Positions 25,390 through 33,907 of a DNA stretch of 64,000 nt are shown piece after piece. Source of the stretch: Bacteroidales bacterium (lineage in GTDB: Bacteria; Bacteroidota; Bacteroidia; Bacteroidales; Muribaculaceae); NCBI GenBank assembly GCA_015061055.1, contig SUXH01000012.1:1-64000 (forward strand). Direction: 5' to 3'. Position 1 is the stretch's first letter. Every line of letters begins with the position of its first letter. Made by a program: the position numbers and the translations under genes. The notes under the pieces are model-generated. The model was not told the DNA's origin. It saw nothing but the letters and a program-made list of their open reading frames with translations, and searched no databases.

Positions 25390-25420
25390 TTTGAATAGAC
25401 GATAAAATTTTCTACTTTTG
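25390..25420 (+). promoter_or_regulatory. Promoter of the DUF4062-TPR gene
   Basis: TTTG at 25390-25393 (-33 type) and TACTTTTG at 25413-25420 (-7 type) are separated by 19 bp, the spacing expected for Bacteroidota promoters. The predicted leader is about 70 nt. Confidence 0.6.
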
Positions 25421-25499
25421 TAGATACTAATGTTATTCAGTAGTAGTCATAGAGATTTTTGACTATTCGCTAATGATAAATAAATACCTGATTTTGATT

Positions 25500-27605
25500 A
25501 TGGGAAAACGTGTAGTTAAAGTATTTATAGCATCTTCCAAAGAACTTACTCCCGAAAGAGAAAAGTTTGACACACTATTTAATAACTTAAACTCTATTTT
25601 TTCAATACGGGGCATAAGGTTAGAACCAGTAAAATGGGAGTTTTTAGACTCCTCAATGGGACCTTTACATAAGCAGGAAGAATATAATCGCAAGATTAAA
25701 GATTGCGACATCTGCGTGGTGATGTTTTGGCAAAGGTTTGGATCTTATACCGAGACGGAATTAAATGTTGCTAATATAGAATTATTGGCTGGGCGTAAAC
25801 CAACTAAAATATTTGTATTCTTCAAGGAACCGGGTGATTATTGTAATGATCTACAAGAATTTAAACTAAGTTTTGAAACTAAATATGGTCATTTCTATAA
25901 TATATTTGATTGTCCCGATAAGCTACAACTTGATTTTGTGTTACAATTGGAACGATATCTTCATAGTAACCTCATCAAGGTTGAAAATTCTCAAGTTAAG
26001 ATGGACGAGGTAGTTGTTGCTCATCTTGACAATATCGGTTTTGCTGCCGGAAATGATAAATACAAGTCGTTGAGAGAACGATTGATTAAACTCAAGCAAG
26101 AGATTTCTTCATTGGACACTATATGTAAAAATACACCTAATGAAACCATCGAAAACATATTGAATGAGAAGAAATCGGAGCAACATAAATTGGAAGAGGA
26201 ACTTAGTGAATATGAGAATTTATTATTGGGCTCAGCTATTAGAGTAGCTCAATTTGCCGGCGAACGTATTTCGGATAGAATGAAACGAGCTATTACTCTA
26301 TTTGAACAAGGAAAGGTAAGTGAAGCTAATACTGTACTTGACGAAGCAGAACGTGATGCTGATGAAATTTTGCGTAGTGTGCGAGAGGTTAAGACTTTAG
26401 GCAGACAATCAGTAGATGAATTATTATTTAAGGCCTCGGTTATGCTTGCCGATGAAAACTTCTCTATAGAAGAGCGTATAGCCAAAACTGACGAAATATA
26501 TACTAAAGCCAATCAACTTGCCCAAGAATGCGACTATGAAGAAAATAAGTATGCTAAATTACTTTTTATTTATGGCGACTTTCTTATGAAATTTGCTAAA
26601 TATGATAAAGCAGAACAAGTGTACCTGAATTTAATACCCATTTGTGAAAGACTTTATGGCATAGAGCATCCCAACACTGCTTCGTCCTACAACAACATAG
26701 GTAATGTTTATTCCGATAAAGGCGATTATGATAGTGCGTTGGACTTTTACAATAAAGCGTTACAAATTCGTAAAAAAGTATTGGGATTAGAGCATCTCGA
26801 CACTGCTATGTCCTACAACAACATCGGTAGTGTTTATTCCGATAAAGGCGATTATGATAGTGCGTTGGACTTTTACAATAAAGCGTTACAGATTTATGAA
26901 AAAGTATTGGGATTAGAGCATCCCAACACTGCTTCGTCCTACAACAACATAGGTAATGTTTATTCCGATAAAGGCGATTATGATAGTGCGTTGGACTTTC
27001 ACAATAAAGCGTTGCAGATTTATGAAAAAGTATTGGGATTAGAGCATCCCGACACTGCTACGTCCTACAACAACATCGGTAATGTTTATTCCGATAAAGG
27101 CGATTATGATAGTGCGTTTGACTTTCACAATAAAGCGTTGCAGATTCGTAAAAAAGTATTGGGATTAGAGCATCCCGACACTGCTACGTCCTACAACAAC
27201 ATCGGTAATGTTTATTCCGATAAAGGCGATTATGATAGTGCGTTGGACTTTTACAATAAAGCGTTGCAGATTCGCAAAAAGGTATTGAGATTAGAGCATC
27301 CCGACACTGCTATGTCCTACAACAACATAGGTTATGTTTATCACGATAAAGGCGATTATGATAGTGCGTTGGACTTTTACAATAAAGCGTTGCAGATTCG
27401 CAAAAAGGTATTGGGATTAGAGCATCCCGACACTGCTTCGTCCTACTACAACATAGGTCTTGCTTATTACTCTAAAGATAATTATGATAGTGCGTTAGAC
27501 CATTTTACCAAAGCGTTGCAGATTCGTGAAAAAATATACGATGAGACACATCCCATTGTATTGAATTGTAAAAAAATAATAGACTCTATAAAACAAGAGA
27601 CTTGA
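25500..27605 (+). CDS. DUF4062 - coiled coil - TPR repeat protein
   Basis: 701 residues from the ATG at 25500 (MGKRVVKVFIASS); an ATG at 25473 would add nine residues. The N-terminal ~150 residues are a DUF4062-type domain: KVFIASSKEL..ERE opening, then CDICVVMFWQRFG and KIFVFFKEPG strands, a TIR/SEFIR-like alpha/beta fold. A charged helical segment follows (about 185-310), then TPR repeats from about 340 to the end. Seven 42-residue kinesin-light-chain-type units (HPxTAxSYNNIGxVYxDKGDYDSALDFYNKALQI) are almost identical in DNA as well. The layout effector-like domain plus helical linker plus repeat sensor resembles NLR-like or CHAT/TPR signalling proteins. Function is unknown, and a defence role is a hypothesis. 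Confidence 0.8.
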   Translation: MGKRVVKVFIASSKELTPEREKFDTLFNNLNSIFSIRGIRLEPVKWEFLDSSMGPLHKQEEYNRKIKDCDICVVMFWQRFGSYTETELNVANIELLAGRKPTKIFVFFKEPGDYCNDLQEFKLSFETKYGHFYNIFDCPDKLQLDFVLQLERYLHSNLIKVENSQVKMDEVVVAHLDNIGFAAGNDKYKSLRERLIKLKQEISSLDTICKNTPNETIENILNEKKSEQHKLEEELSEYENLLLGSAIRVAQFAGERISDRMKRAITLFEQGKVSEANTVLDEAERDADEILRSVREVKTLGRQSVDELLFKASVMLADENFSIEERIAKTDEIYTKANQLAQECDYEENKYAKLLFIYGDFLMKFAKYDKAEQVYLNLIPICERLYGIEHPNTASSYNNIGNVYSDKGDYDSALDFYNKALQIRKKVLGLEHLDTAMSYNNIGSVYSDKGDYDSALDFYNKALQIYEKVLGLEHPNTASSYNNIGNVYSDKGDYDSALDFHNKALQIYEKVLGLEHPDTATSYNNIGNVYSDKGDYDSAFDFHNKALQIRKKVLGLEHPDTATSYNNIGNVYSDKGDYDSALDFYNKALQIRKKVLRLEHPDTAMSYNNIGYVYHDKGDYDSALDFYNKALQIRKKVLGLEHPDTASSYYNIGLAYYSKDNYDSALDHFTKALQIREKIYDETHPIVLNCKKIIDSIKQET
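26660..27541 (+). repeat. Seven tandem 126-bp coding repeats
   Basis: The unit of 126 bp (42 codons) recurs seven times, for example GTTTATTCCGATAAAGGCGA at 26706 and again at 26832. The first six copies differ at only a few positions; the last is more divergent. They encode the TPR units of the DUF4062 protein. Such DNA-level identity points to recent expansion or ongoing recombination. Confidence 0.9.
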
Positions 27606-27644
27606 ATCCCCGATTTTACTAAATTGAAATTAGTTTATCTCTAA

Positions 27645-27662
27645 TTATTGGTGTCTGATAAA
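27645..27662. repeat. IS-end-like sequence, copy A
   Basis: TTATTGGTGTCTGATAAA is present here and again at 49668-49685. Here it lies about 85 bp outside the transposase fragment's stop codon, where the terminal inverted repeat of the insertion sequence is expected. Confidence 0.5.
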
Positions 27663-27745
27663 AATCGGTAAAGCATAGAAATAGAGTCTCAATCGCTGAA
27701 TTAAAGTGGTTGAGATTTCTTTTTTCGTTTTCCAAGCCCCTATAA

Positions 27746-27919
27746 TCAAAAAAGTGTTAGTTGTGGAGGTGGATTTTCTTCTAAAATCTTCTTCTTTTCC
27801 CAATCTCGTTCGGGAAGATTGAACAAATTGTAAAAATCGACATAATACATCAATACAATTCTTACTAATGTTGCTAATTCGGAGAAACTCCAGCTACGGG
27901 TGAGGCGTTCTTGTAGGGT
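27746..27919 (-). pseudogene. 3' fragment of a transposase gene (IS remnant)
   Basis: On the minus strand an open frame of about 57 codons ends in TGA (27746-27748). It translates to a segment containing LTRSWSFSELATLVRIVLM and then YYVDFYNLFNLPERDWE, ending Pro-Pro-Pro-Gln-Leu-Thr-Leu-Phe. I recall this type of C-terminus from Bacteroidales IS4-like transposases. The upstream part is missing: the frame hits a stop inside the adjacent hairpin repeat, so only the tail survives. Family assignment is tentative. Confidence 0.55.
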
Positions 27920-27923
27920 TATT

Positions 27924-28015
27924 TAGGTGGTGTACCTAAACGGCACACTTATTTGGGGTTATGCTTACCTCCGGGAGCTAAAGCACCCGGTTACCACAGA
28001 TGACGCCTTGCGGGC
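27924..28015. repeat. 92-bp hairpin-rich dispersed repeat, copy A
   Basis: Matches 49727-49818 at about 83 of 92 positions by hand count, with no gaps. It contains stem-loops TTAGGTGGTGTACCTAA, CCGGGAGCTAAAGCACCCGG and GACGCCTTGCGGGCGT. It is more GC-rich than its surroundings. Further small stem-loops (for example CCGACATCTCTACGTCGG near 28028) follow this copy only. Confidence 0.85.
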
Positions 28016-28135
28016 GTGTGCGCTTATCCGACATCTCTACGTCGGCGTGTCGCTTTGCTTTGCGCCGGGCTGTTCTATATATCGCTTTCAGCGATGCTCT
28101 CCTCACAGGGTCGTTTTACACCTCGTTTATGTGTA

Positions 28136-28846
28136 TTATCGGGTGGTGATGTGGTAACAACTTTGCTTGCGCTCAAATTTTACATAGCATCGACCATCTG
28201 CTCGCATCTTATAAAGTACTTCCCCGAGAATGTTCTTTAAATCTTCGGTACTCATAATATAAGTTGAGTCGGAATGATGAAAACGTCGCCAACTGATGTC
28301 GAATGTTGTGCCGTATAGGTGGCAAGACACTTCGGTGGCATTGCGGTTGCGTCGTCGAAGTTTGTTTATCGTATTGTCGGTGCGTAGTACACTTGTTACA
28401 ATCATTCGGCATCTTTTACCTCCGCGAGCCTCTACAGTGTCGGTAAAGGCTTTGCCTATGTCTTTGAGCAGACTGGCAGCCTTAGGGATGAGATAAGGCA
28501 TTGAATGTGTGAGTGAGTCAAGCACATATTCATCGCAAGAACTTATTTCGACGATGGGTTTTGTTATGCTGAAAGCATCTTTTAACGATTCTATTGGCTT
28601 GATTCCTATTGCTTGTGCCGCTTGCAGCTGGACGTCGTTTTTATCGTTGAATGCCATTCCGAGAGGTTTCCCGATGCCTTTAGTCTTGACGTTATACACA
28701 AAATAGCCTTCGCTATTGTTGATTCTTGTCGTTGTTCGGGTCATATTTCGGTATGTGACAGGTCCGTTTTCGCTTTGCGGAGCATCACAAGATATGAGCG
28801 ACGTTATGCATATTGCAAACGCTATTATAGAATAGAAGTTTTTCAT
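28136..28846 (-). CDS. DUF5715 lipoprotein, M15 peptidase-like
   Basis: A 236-residue lipoprotein: hydrophobic leader and lipobox LISC (Cys about 20). The C-terminal half has TSVLRTDNTINKLRRRN followed by SCHLYGTTFDISW. This resembles the S-x-H-x-x-G-x-A-x-D core of D,D-/L,D-carboxypeptidases of the VanY/M15 fold, where His and Asp bind zinc. A final His is less certain (CYHITTR at the end). A role in cell-wall peptide trimming is inferred, and the family is officially uncharacterised. It begins 19 bp after the nitroreductase gene, so the two form a short operon. The gene's 3' end abuts the hairpin-rich repeat region. Confidence 0.75.
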   Translation of the reverse strand: MKNFYSIIAFAICITSLISCDAPQSENGPVTYRNMTRTTTRINNSEGYFVYNVKTKGIGKPLGMAFNDKNDVQLQAAQAIGIKPIESLKDAFSITKPIVEISSCDEYVLDSLTHSMPYLIPKAASLLKDIGKAFTDTVEARGGKRCRMIVTSVLRTDNTINKLRRRNRNATEVSCHLYGTTFDISWRRFHHSDSTYIMSTEDLKNILGEVLYKMRADGRCYVKFERKQSCYHITTR

Positions 28847-28865
28847 AAGAATGTTAGCTCAGTGC

Positions 28866-29468
28866 TTATTTGCCGATAGTTTGGACGAGAAGAACTTGTT
28901 CGGTTTCGCTAAGTTTAAGAGCCTTTTTAAGACCTTCGTTGTCGAAGCTTGCTCTAACCACAGTGTTAAGACCTTCTGATGCGCACCATAGGTAGATATT
29001 GTTGCTCATAGCGCCCACAGTCATAGCGGCAAAAATATCCTTATCTTGCTTTGCCATATCGACCACAAGAGCCACATTGAGAGGAGCGGTTTTTGCGTAA
29101 TCTTGCATTGCACTTACTTCGCGGTGGTCGCCACTATTCACGTGAATAAGTTTGTTATCTTTAGGCTCGTAGCGATACACAGCCTCAGGGGTGATGACGT
29201 AAGCACTCATTTCTTGGCGATTGAGTGCAGTGGCTACAGTGCGCTTCTCAGGGCGATTATATCCGCAAGCAATCCATAGCATATCGCTTAATTGCTGAGG
29301 GGCGAGTGTGGCGTCGGAAAATTCACGAGAAGAATGACGATTATTTACGGCTTCCATTAGAGGCATCCCTCCATTGCGAGTCGGCTCAGGTAGCTGAATG
29401 TCTTGAGCTGTTATATTGCACGATGTCATAAGTAAAATAGTTCCTAAAAATAATGATTTTAATTTCAT
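28866..29468 (-). CDS. Exported nitroreductase-family (SagB/ThcOx-like) lipoprotein
   Basis: 200 residues. An N-terminal signal with lipobox-like MTSC (Cys about 17) indicates export. The rest is the FMN-binding nitroreductase fold in its SagB/ThcOx-type form: NRHSSREFSDATLAPQQLSDMLWIACGYNR (about 43-72), a later alpha/beta core, and GAMSNNIYLWCASEGLNTV (about 150-168). Such exported small nitroreductases are common in Bacteroidales, but their substrate is unknown. It is the first gene of a two-gene operon with the DUF5715 protein. Confidence 0.85.
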   Translation of the reverse strand: MKLKSLFLGTILLMTSCNITAQDIQLPEPTRNGGMPLMEAVNNRHSSREFSDATLAPQQLSDMLWIACGYNRPEKRTVATALNRQEMSAYVITPEAVYRYEPKDNKLIHVNSGDHREVSAMQDYAKTAPLNVALVVDMAKQDKDIFAAMTVGAMSNNIYLWCASEGLNTVVRASFDNEGLKKALKLSETEQVLLVQTIGK

Positions 29469-29496
29469 AGATGCGAATATTAAATAAAAGTATATT

Positions 29497-29528
29497 CAAA
29501 GGTAGTGCAAAGTGATGAAAATAACAAA
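29497..29528 (-). promoter_or_regulatory. Promoter of the nitroreductase-DUF5715 operon
   Basis: On the minus strand TACCTTTG (29497-29504) and TTTG (29525-29528) are separated by 20 bp, matching the Bacteroidota -7/-33 pair. Confidence 0.6.
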
Positions 29529-29623
29529 TTTAATATTAAATTTGTGGCTTAATGACAAGAATTGTTATTAGTGTGTGCTAAATATGTGATAGGGATAATT
29601 GAAAATAAATTTAAAACAACGAT

Positions 29624-32600
29624 ATGAAAAAAACAGTATTAAGTATTATTTTGGCATCTGCTTTTGCTACGGCGGGAGCTGTAACTCCTTTGTGGTTGCG
29701 TGATGTACGCATTTCACCAAGTGGAGAAGAAATTGTGTTTTGCTACAAGGGTGATATTTATAAAGTGGCATCGACCGGAGGCTCGGCAGTGCAACTTACC
29801 ACTCAATCGGCTTACGATTGTTCGCCGGTGTGGAGTCCTGATGGCAAGAAGATTGCGTTTGCAAGCGATCGCAATGGAAATATGGATGTGTATGTGATGA
29901 GTGCCAATGGAGGTGCTGCAAAGCGCCTTACATCAAACTCGGCAGGTGAAACACCAACAGCATTTACACCGGATGGTAAACAAGTGCTATTTAATGCATC
30001 TATCCAAGATCCTGCGACAAGTGCAATGTTCCCAACAAATGCAATGACAGAACTATATACTGTGAGCGTAGACGGTGGTAGCACAACACAAGTGCTTGGT
30101 ACTCCTGCCGAAATGGTGAATTACGATAAGAATGGTAAATTCTTCTTGTATCAAGATAGAAAAGGTTTTGAAGATGAATGGCGCAAGCATCACACATCGT
30201 CGATTACTCGTGACGTGTGGCGATATGATGTGGCTACAGGCAAGCACACCAATCTAACTGATGTTGAGGGTGAAGATCGCAATCCGGTGTTGGCTGTCGA
30301 CGGAAATACTGTGTATTTCTTGAGTGAGCGTAAGGGAGGTTCATTCAATGTGTACAGCTTCCCTCTTAATAACCCTTCTCAAGTGAAGGCTGTAACTGCG
30401 TTTAAAACTCACCCGGTGCGCTTTTTGTCGGCAAGCAATAACGACAAACTTTGCTATGCTTACGACGGAGAAATCTATACACAAACTGTGGGTAAGAATC
30501 CTGTGAAGGTGAAAATAGACATTGTGCGCGACGATGAAAATAAGCCAATGATTACAAAGTCGTCAAGTGGAGCATACGGTTCGGAGGTTTCGCCTGATGG
30601 TAAGCAAGTAGCATTTGCTGTTCGTGGAGAAGTATTTGTAACTTCGGTGGAATACAACACTACAAAGCGCATCACAAACACAGCAGCAGCTGAAAATGGT
30701 ATCACTTGGCATCCTGAAAATCGTAAAATTGCATACGCAAGCGAACGAGGTGGTAATTGGCAATTATATACAGCCGAAATAGAACGCAAGGAAGACTTGA
30801 ACTTCCCTAATGCAACATCTATCAAGGAAGAAATTCTATTGCCTAATGACAAGGTGGAACGCACTTACCCTTCATATTCACCCGATGGCAAGGAAATAGC
30901 ATTTATTGAAGATCGTAACAAACTTATGGTTTACAACTTTGAGAGTAAGAAGTTGCGTCAAGTAACCGATGGAACTTATTGGTATCGCACTGACGGTGGT
31001 TTCCACTACACTTGGAGTCCCGATGGAAAGTGGTTTGCTCTTGAAATTATCGGTAATGGACACGACCCATATAGCGACGTAGCTATTGTGAGCGCGCAAG
31101 GTGGGGAAGTGACAAATATCACAGGTAGCGGATATTTCAGTGTAAGTCCACGTTGGACAGCCGACGGTAATGCAATCATATTTGCTACCGATCGCTATGG
31201 TATGCGCAGCCATGCTTCTTGGGGTTCGCTTATGGACGTGATGATGGTGTTCTTGAATCAAGATGCTTATGATAAGTATAAATTGAGCAAGGAAGATTAT
31301 GAACTACGTAAGGAACTTGAAAAGCAACAAAAGAAAGACAAGGAAGAAGCCGAAAAGAAAGCTAAAAAGGATGATAAGAAGGCTAAAAAAGATGAAAAGA
31401 AAGACGGCGACAAGAAGGACGACAAAAAGAAAGATGATGATAAGAAAAAAGATATTGTTGTTGAACTTGACGGAATATGCGATCGCATTGTGCGCCTAAC
31501 TCGTAATTCTTCTGATATCCATGATGCTATTGTAGACGGTGAAGGTGAAAATCTATACTATACACGTTCGGGCGATAAGGGTGTTGAACTTATGAAGATA
31601 GATCTTCGCAAGCGTGAAGAAAGCAAGGTTGGAGCTACTCAAGCTGTATCTTTCGGTGCAAGCAAGGACGGAAAGACATTGTTCCTTCTTGGTCGTGGAA
31701 TGAGCAAACTTGGTGCAGGTGGCAAGATGACACCTATCACTTACACTGCTGAAATCAAGATGGATTTGGCTGAAGAAAGAGCATATATGTTTGACCACGT
31801 GTGGAAGCAAGAAAAGAAACGTTTCTATCAAGAAAATATGCACGGCGTGAATTGGGACTTGATGTACAAGGCTTATTCTAAGTTCTTACCTCACATCAAT
31901 AATAACTATGATTATGCCGAAATGTTGAGCGAACTTCTTGGCGAACTTAATGTGTCGCACACAGGTGCAAGCTATCGTGCCGGCGGTGGTGGCTTAACAA
32001 CTGCCGATTTCGGTCTGCTTTACGATTGGAATCATAAGGGTAAAGGCTTGAAAGTGGCAGAAATAGTGGAAAAAGGTCCTTTCAACCATAAGAATACTAA
32101 GCTTGTAGCAGGTTGTGTGATCGAAAAGATTAATGGCACTGAAATAGATGAAAACACTGATTTGGCATCAGTGCTTAATGGTCTTGCTAATAAGAAAACA
32201 CTTGTTTCAATTTATAATCCTGCTGATAATTCTCGTTGGGACGAAGTGGTACTACCTATCACTAAGGGTATGATGAATGGTTTGCTTTATAACCGTTGGG
32301 TGAAGCAACGTGAAGCCGATGTGGAACGTTGGTCGAATGGACGTCTTGGATATGTTCATATTCAATCAATGAATGACGGCTCTTTCCGCACAATCTATTC
32401 AGATATCCTTGGTAAGTACAACAAGAAAGAAGGTATTGTGATCGATACTCGTTTTAATGGTGGTGGTCGCTTGCACGAAGATGTTGAAATCTTATTTAGT
32501 GGTAAGAAGTATTTCACACAAGTAGTGCGTGGTCGTGAAGCGTGCGATATGCCAAGCCGTCGTTGGAATAAACCAAGTATTATGGTACAATGTGAAGCAA

Positions 32601-32896
32601 ACTATAGCAATGCTCATGGAACTCCATACGTGTATAAGTTTGGCAAACTTGGTAAACTTGTAGGTATGCCAGTGCCAGGAACAATGACAAGTGTATCTTG
32701 GGAAACACTACAAGATCCAACACTTGTGTTCGGTATTCCAGTAGTGGGCTATCGTGTAGAAGACGGAAGCTATCTTGAAAATAAGCAACTTGAACCAGAC
32801 GTGAAAGTTGCAAATTCTCCTGAAACAATCGTGAAGGGCGAAGATACTCAACTACGCGTAGCAGTAGAAGAACTCCTCAAAGACTTGGATAAGTAA
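29624..32896 (+). CDS. Tricorn-like S41 protease with TolB-type beta-propellers
   Basis: A 1090-residue exported protease. A signal peptide (1-20, ending AGAVTPLW) precedes two series of TolB/WD40-like propeller blades (about 25-540) with repeated SPDGKxIAF motifs. A Lys/Asp/Glu low-complexity linker (about 560-615) follows. The C-terminal core has a C1-type domain, a PDZ domain (about 790-880) and the S41 catalytic domain. Visible catalytic candidates are His in NVSHTGAS, Ser in EANYSNAHGTPY and Glu in GSYLENKQLEPD. An Asn follows the Ser, where tricorn has Asp, as I recall. Archaeal tricorn degrades oligopeptides; bacterial exported homologues probably trim peptides in the periplasm. It is a single gene with a strong terminator. 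Confidence 0.9.
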   Translation: MKKTVLSIILASAFATAGAVTPLWLRDVRISPSGEEIVFCYKGDIYKVASTGGSAVQLTTQSAYDCSPVWSPDGKKIAFASDRNGNMDVYVMSANGGAAKRLTSNSAGETPTAFTPDGKQVLFNASIQDPATSAMFPTNAMTELYTVSVDGGSTTQVLGTPAEMVNYDKNGKFFLYQDRKGFEDEWRKHHTSSITRDVWRYDVATGKHTNLTDVEGEDRNPVLAVDGNTVYFLSERKGGSFNVYSFPLNNPSQVKAVTAFKTHPVRFLSASNNDKLCYAYDGEIYTQTVGKNPVKVKIDIVRDDENKPMITKSSSGAYGSEVSPDGKQVAFAVRGEVFVTSVEYNTTKRITNTAAAENGITWHPENRKIAYASERGGNWQLYTAEIERKEDLNFPNATSIKEEILLPNDKVERTYPSYSPDGKEIAFIEDRNKLMVYNFESKKLRQVTDGTYWYRTDGGFHYTWSPDGKWFALEIIGNGHDPYSDVAIVSAQGGEVTNITGSGYFSVSPRWTADGNAIIFATDRYGMRSHASWGSLMDVMMVFLNQDAYDKYKLSKEDYELRKELEKQQKKDKEEAEKKAKKDDKKAKKDEKKDGDKKDDKKKDDDKKKDIVVELDGICDRIVRLTRNSSDIHDAIVDGEGENLYYTRSGDKGVELMKIDLRKREESKVGATQAVSFGASKDGKTLFLLGRGMSKLGAGGKMTPITYTAEIKMDLAEERAYMFDHVWKQEKKRFYQENMHGVNWDLMYKAYSKFLPHINNNYDYAEMLSELLGELNVSHTGASYRAGGGGLTTADFGLLYDWNHKGKGLKVAEIVEKGPFNHKNTKLVAGCVIEKINGTEIDENTDLASVLNGLANKKTLVSIYNPADNSRWDEVVLPITKGMMNGLLYNRWVKQREADVERWSNGRLGYVHIQSMNDGSFRTIYSDILGKYNKKEGIVIDTRFNGGGRLHEDVEILFSGKKYFTQVVRGREACDMPSRRWNKPSIMVQCEANYSNAHGTPYVYKFGKLGKLVGMPVPGTMTSVSWETLQDPTLVFGIPVVGYRVEDGSYLENKQLEPDVKVANSPETIVKGEDTQLRVAVEELLKDLDK

Positions 32897-32911
32897 AACT
32901 AGTTTTGAAAT

Positions 32912-32953
32912 AAAAATCTCCACACATGCTTTAGGCCTTGTGTGGAGATTTTT
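32912..32953 (+). terminator. Terminator after the tricorn-like gene
   Basis: Perfect 15-bp arms AAAAATCTCCACACA (32912-32926) and TGTGTGGAGATTTTT (32939-32953), with T-run. Confidence 0.85.
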
Positions 32954-33005
32954 GTTTCGTTAGCTGATTTATTGTTTGGGTATTTTCAGACTTATGTGAA
33001 ATAAG

Positions 33006-33785
33006 TTATTTATTGTGTGTAAATTTACATTTAGGATAGTTTGAACAGCCTAAGAAACTTCCAAATCTGCCATTTCGTTCAATTAGAGTGCCTCCACATT
33101 TAGGACATTGATTGTTGGCTATTGCTAGATGCGTTCTCTTTATGTTAGTCTGTATGTTTTGTATATGTTTACTTCTACTATCTTCTGATGTGATATTACT
33201 AGATGTAAGTCTTTCTACAATTTTCTGAATATCTACGTCTAGAATCGTTAAAACGTCAAATTCTTTAATTGTTGAGCGTAAATGATTCCAATTGATTACA
33301 ATATGGTTTGGAGTAGTTATGTTTAATTCTGCTCGATTGGAGAATACTACCATTGGAATGATTTTAAAATCTCCAATATCAGCTAATATAGCTTTAACGG
33401 CATTAGAATGAGCTCTATTTTGATGAATTGGATTTTTGAAGTTATATTGTTCGCTTGACCATCCCCAAAAAGTTTTTTTCCCAAGTAAACTTTGTTTCCA
33501 ATTTTCAGATTTTTCGTGCCCGAAAATCCAACCCTTATAATTCTTTGTTTCGATTATGAAAATACCATAAGGAGATACTACAATATGGTCGATTTGCGAT
33601 GTTCCATAGGTTGTTGGGAGTAGGATATCATTGAGTGTAATATATTCTTTAGGTAGCCAATTCAATTTATGAGCCACACGCTTTTCTCCGTATTTGCCAA
33701 TATAGGTCGGAGATGACATCTTAATACCCCATATAATGAGGGTAATAAAACCACAAATAGATATGATAAATATAAAAATATGCAT
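33006..33785 (-). CDS. NERD-domain nuclease-related membrane protein with topoisomerase-type zinc finger
   Basis: About 259 residues from the ATG at 33785. A TTG at 33800 falls inside the predicted -7 element and is therefore rejected. A single membrane helix (about 1-22) is followed by a NERD domain (about 33-160) with the nuclease-like core GTSQIDHIVVSPYGIFIIETKNYKG (Asp, then Glu-x-Lys), as in PD-(D/E)xK enzymes. A C4 zinc ribbon closes the protein: CPKCGGTLIERNGRFGSFLGCSNYPKC, the type found at the C-terminus of topoisomerase I. The combination suggests DNA binding or cleavage at the membrane face. The biological role is unknown. Confidence 0.85.
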   Translation of the reverse strand: MHIFIFIISICGFITLIIWGIKMSSPTYIGKYGEKRVAHKLNWLPKEYITLNDILLPTTYGTSQIDHIVVSPYGIFIIETKNYKGWIFGHEKSENWKQSLLGKKTFWGWSSEQYNFKNPIHQNRAHSNAVKAILADIGDFKIIPMVVFSNRAELNITTPNHIVINWNHLRSTIKEFDVLTILDVDIQKIVERLTSSNITSEDSRSKHIQNIQTNIKRTHLAIANNQCPKCGGTLIERNGRFGSFLGCSNYPKCKFTHNK

Positions 33786-33797
33786 AAAAATTTGGTA

Positions 33798-33805
33798 CAA
33801 ATATA
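33798..33805 (-). promoter_or_regulatory. -7 element for the NERD gene
   Basis: The minus strand reads TATATTTG, an exact match, ending 12 bp before the ATG at 33785. The predicted leader is only about 5-7 nt. Confidence 0.5.
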
Positions 33806-33907
33806 GATATTAATTTTTAATATAATTGCTGATTGGGATAATTATCTTGTATGAATAATATTTCAAGGGGATTTTCGTTATTTATATAATATAAATAAGG
33901 ATTTGGA

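Larger units (their letters stand above)
27606..28135. other. Gene-poor stretch with IS remnant and hairpin repeat
   Basis: 530 bp without an intact gene. It contains an IS-end-like sequence (27645-27662), a transposase 3' fragment on the minus strand (27746-27919), the 92-bp dispersed repeat (27924-28015) and several further short stem-loops up to about 28110. Confidence 0.7.

Noticed and set aside
26660-27541. Regular tandem repeats that could look like a CRISPR array
   Set aside because: The 126-bp units are contiguous, in frame and encode TPRs; there are no unique spacers and no cas genes.
27927-28157. 76-aa open frame on the plus strand
   Set aside because: It runs through the hairpin-rich repeat and into the DUF5715 gene on the other strand; the translation is Cys/Arg/Leu-rich and has no sign of coding constraint.
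31297-31488. Ser/Phe-rich open frame opposite the tricorn gene
   Set aside because: A mirror of the Lys-rich linker codons on the other strand.
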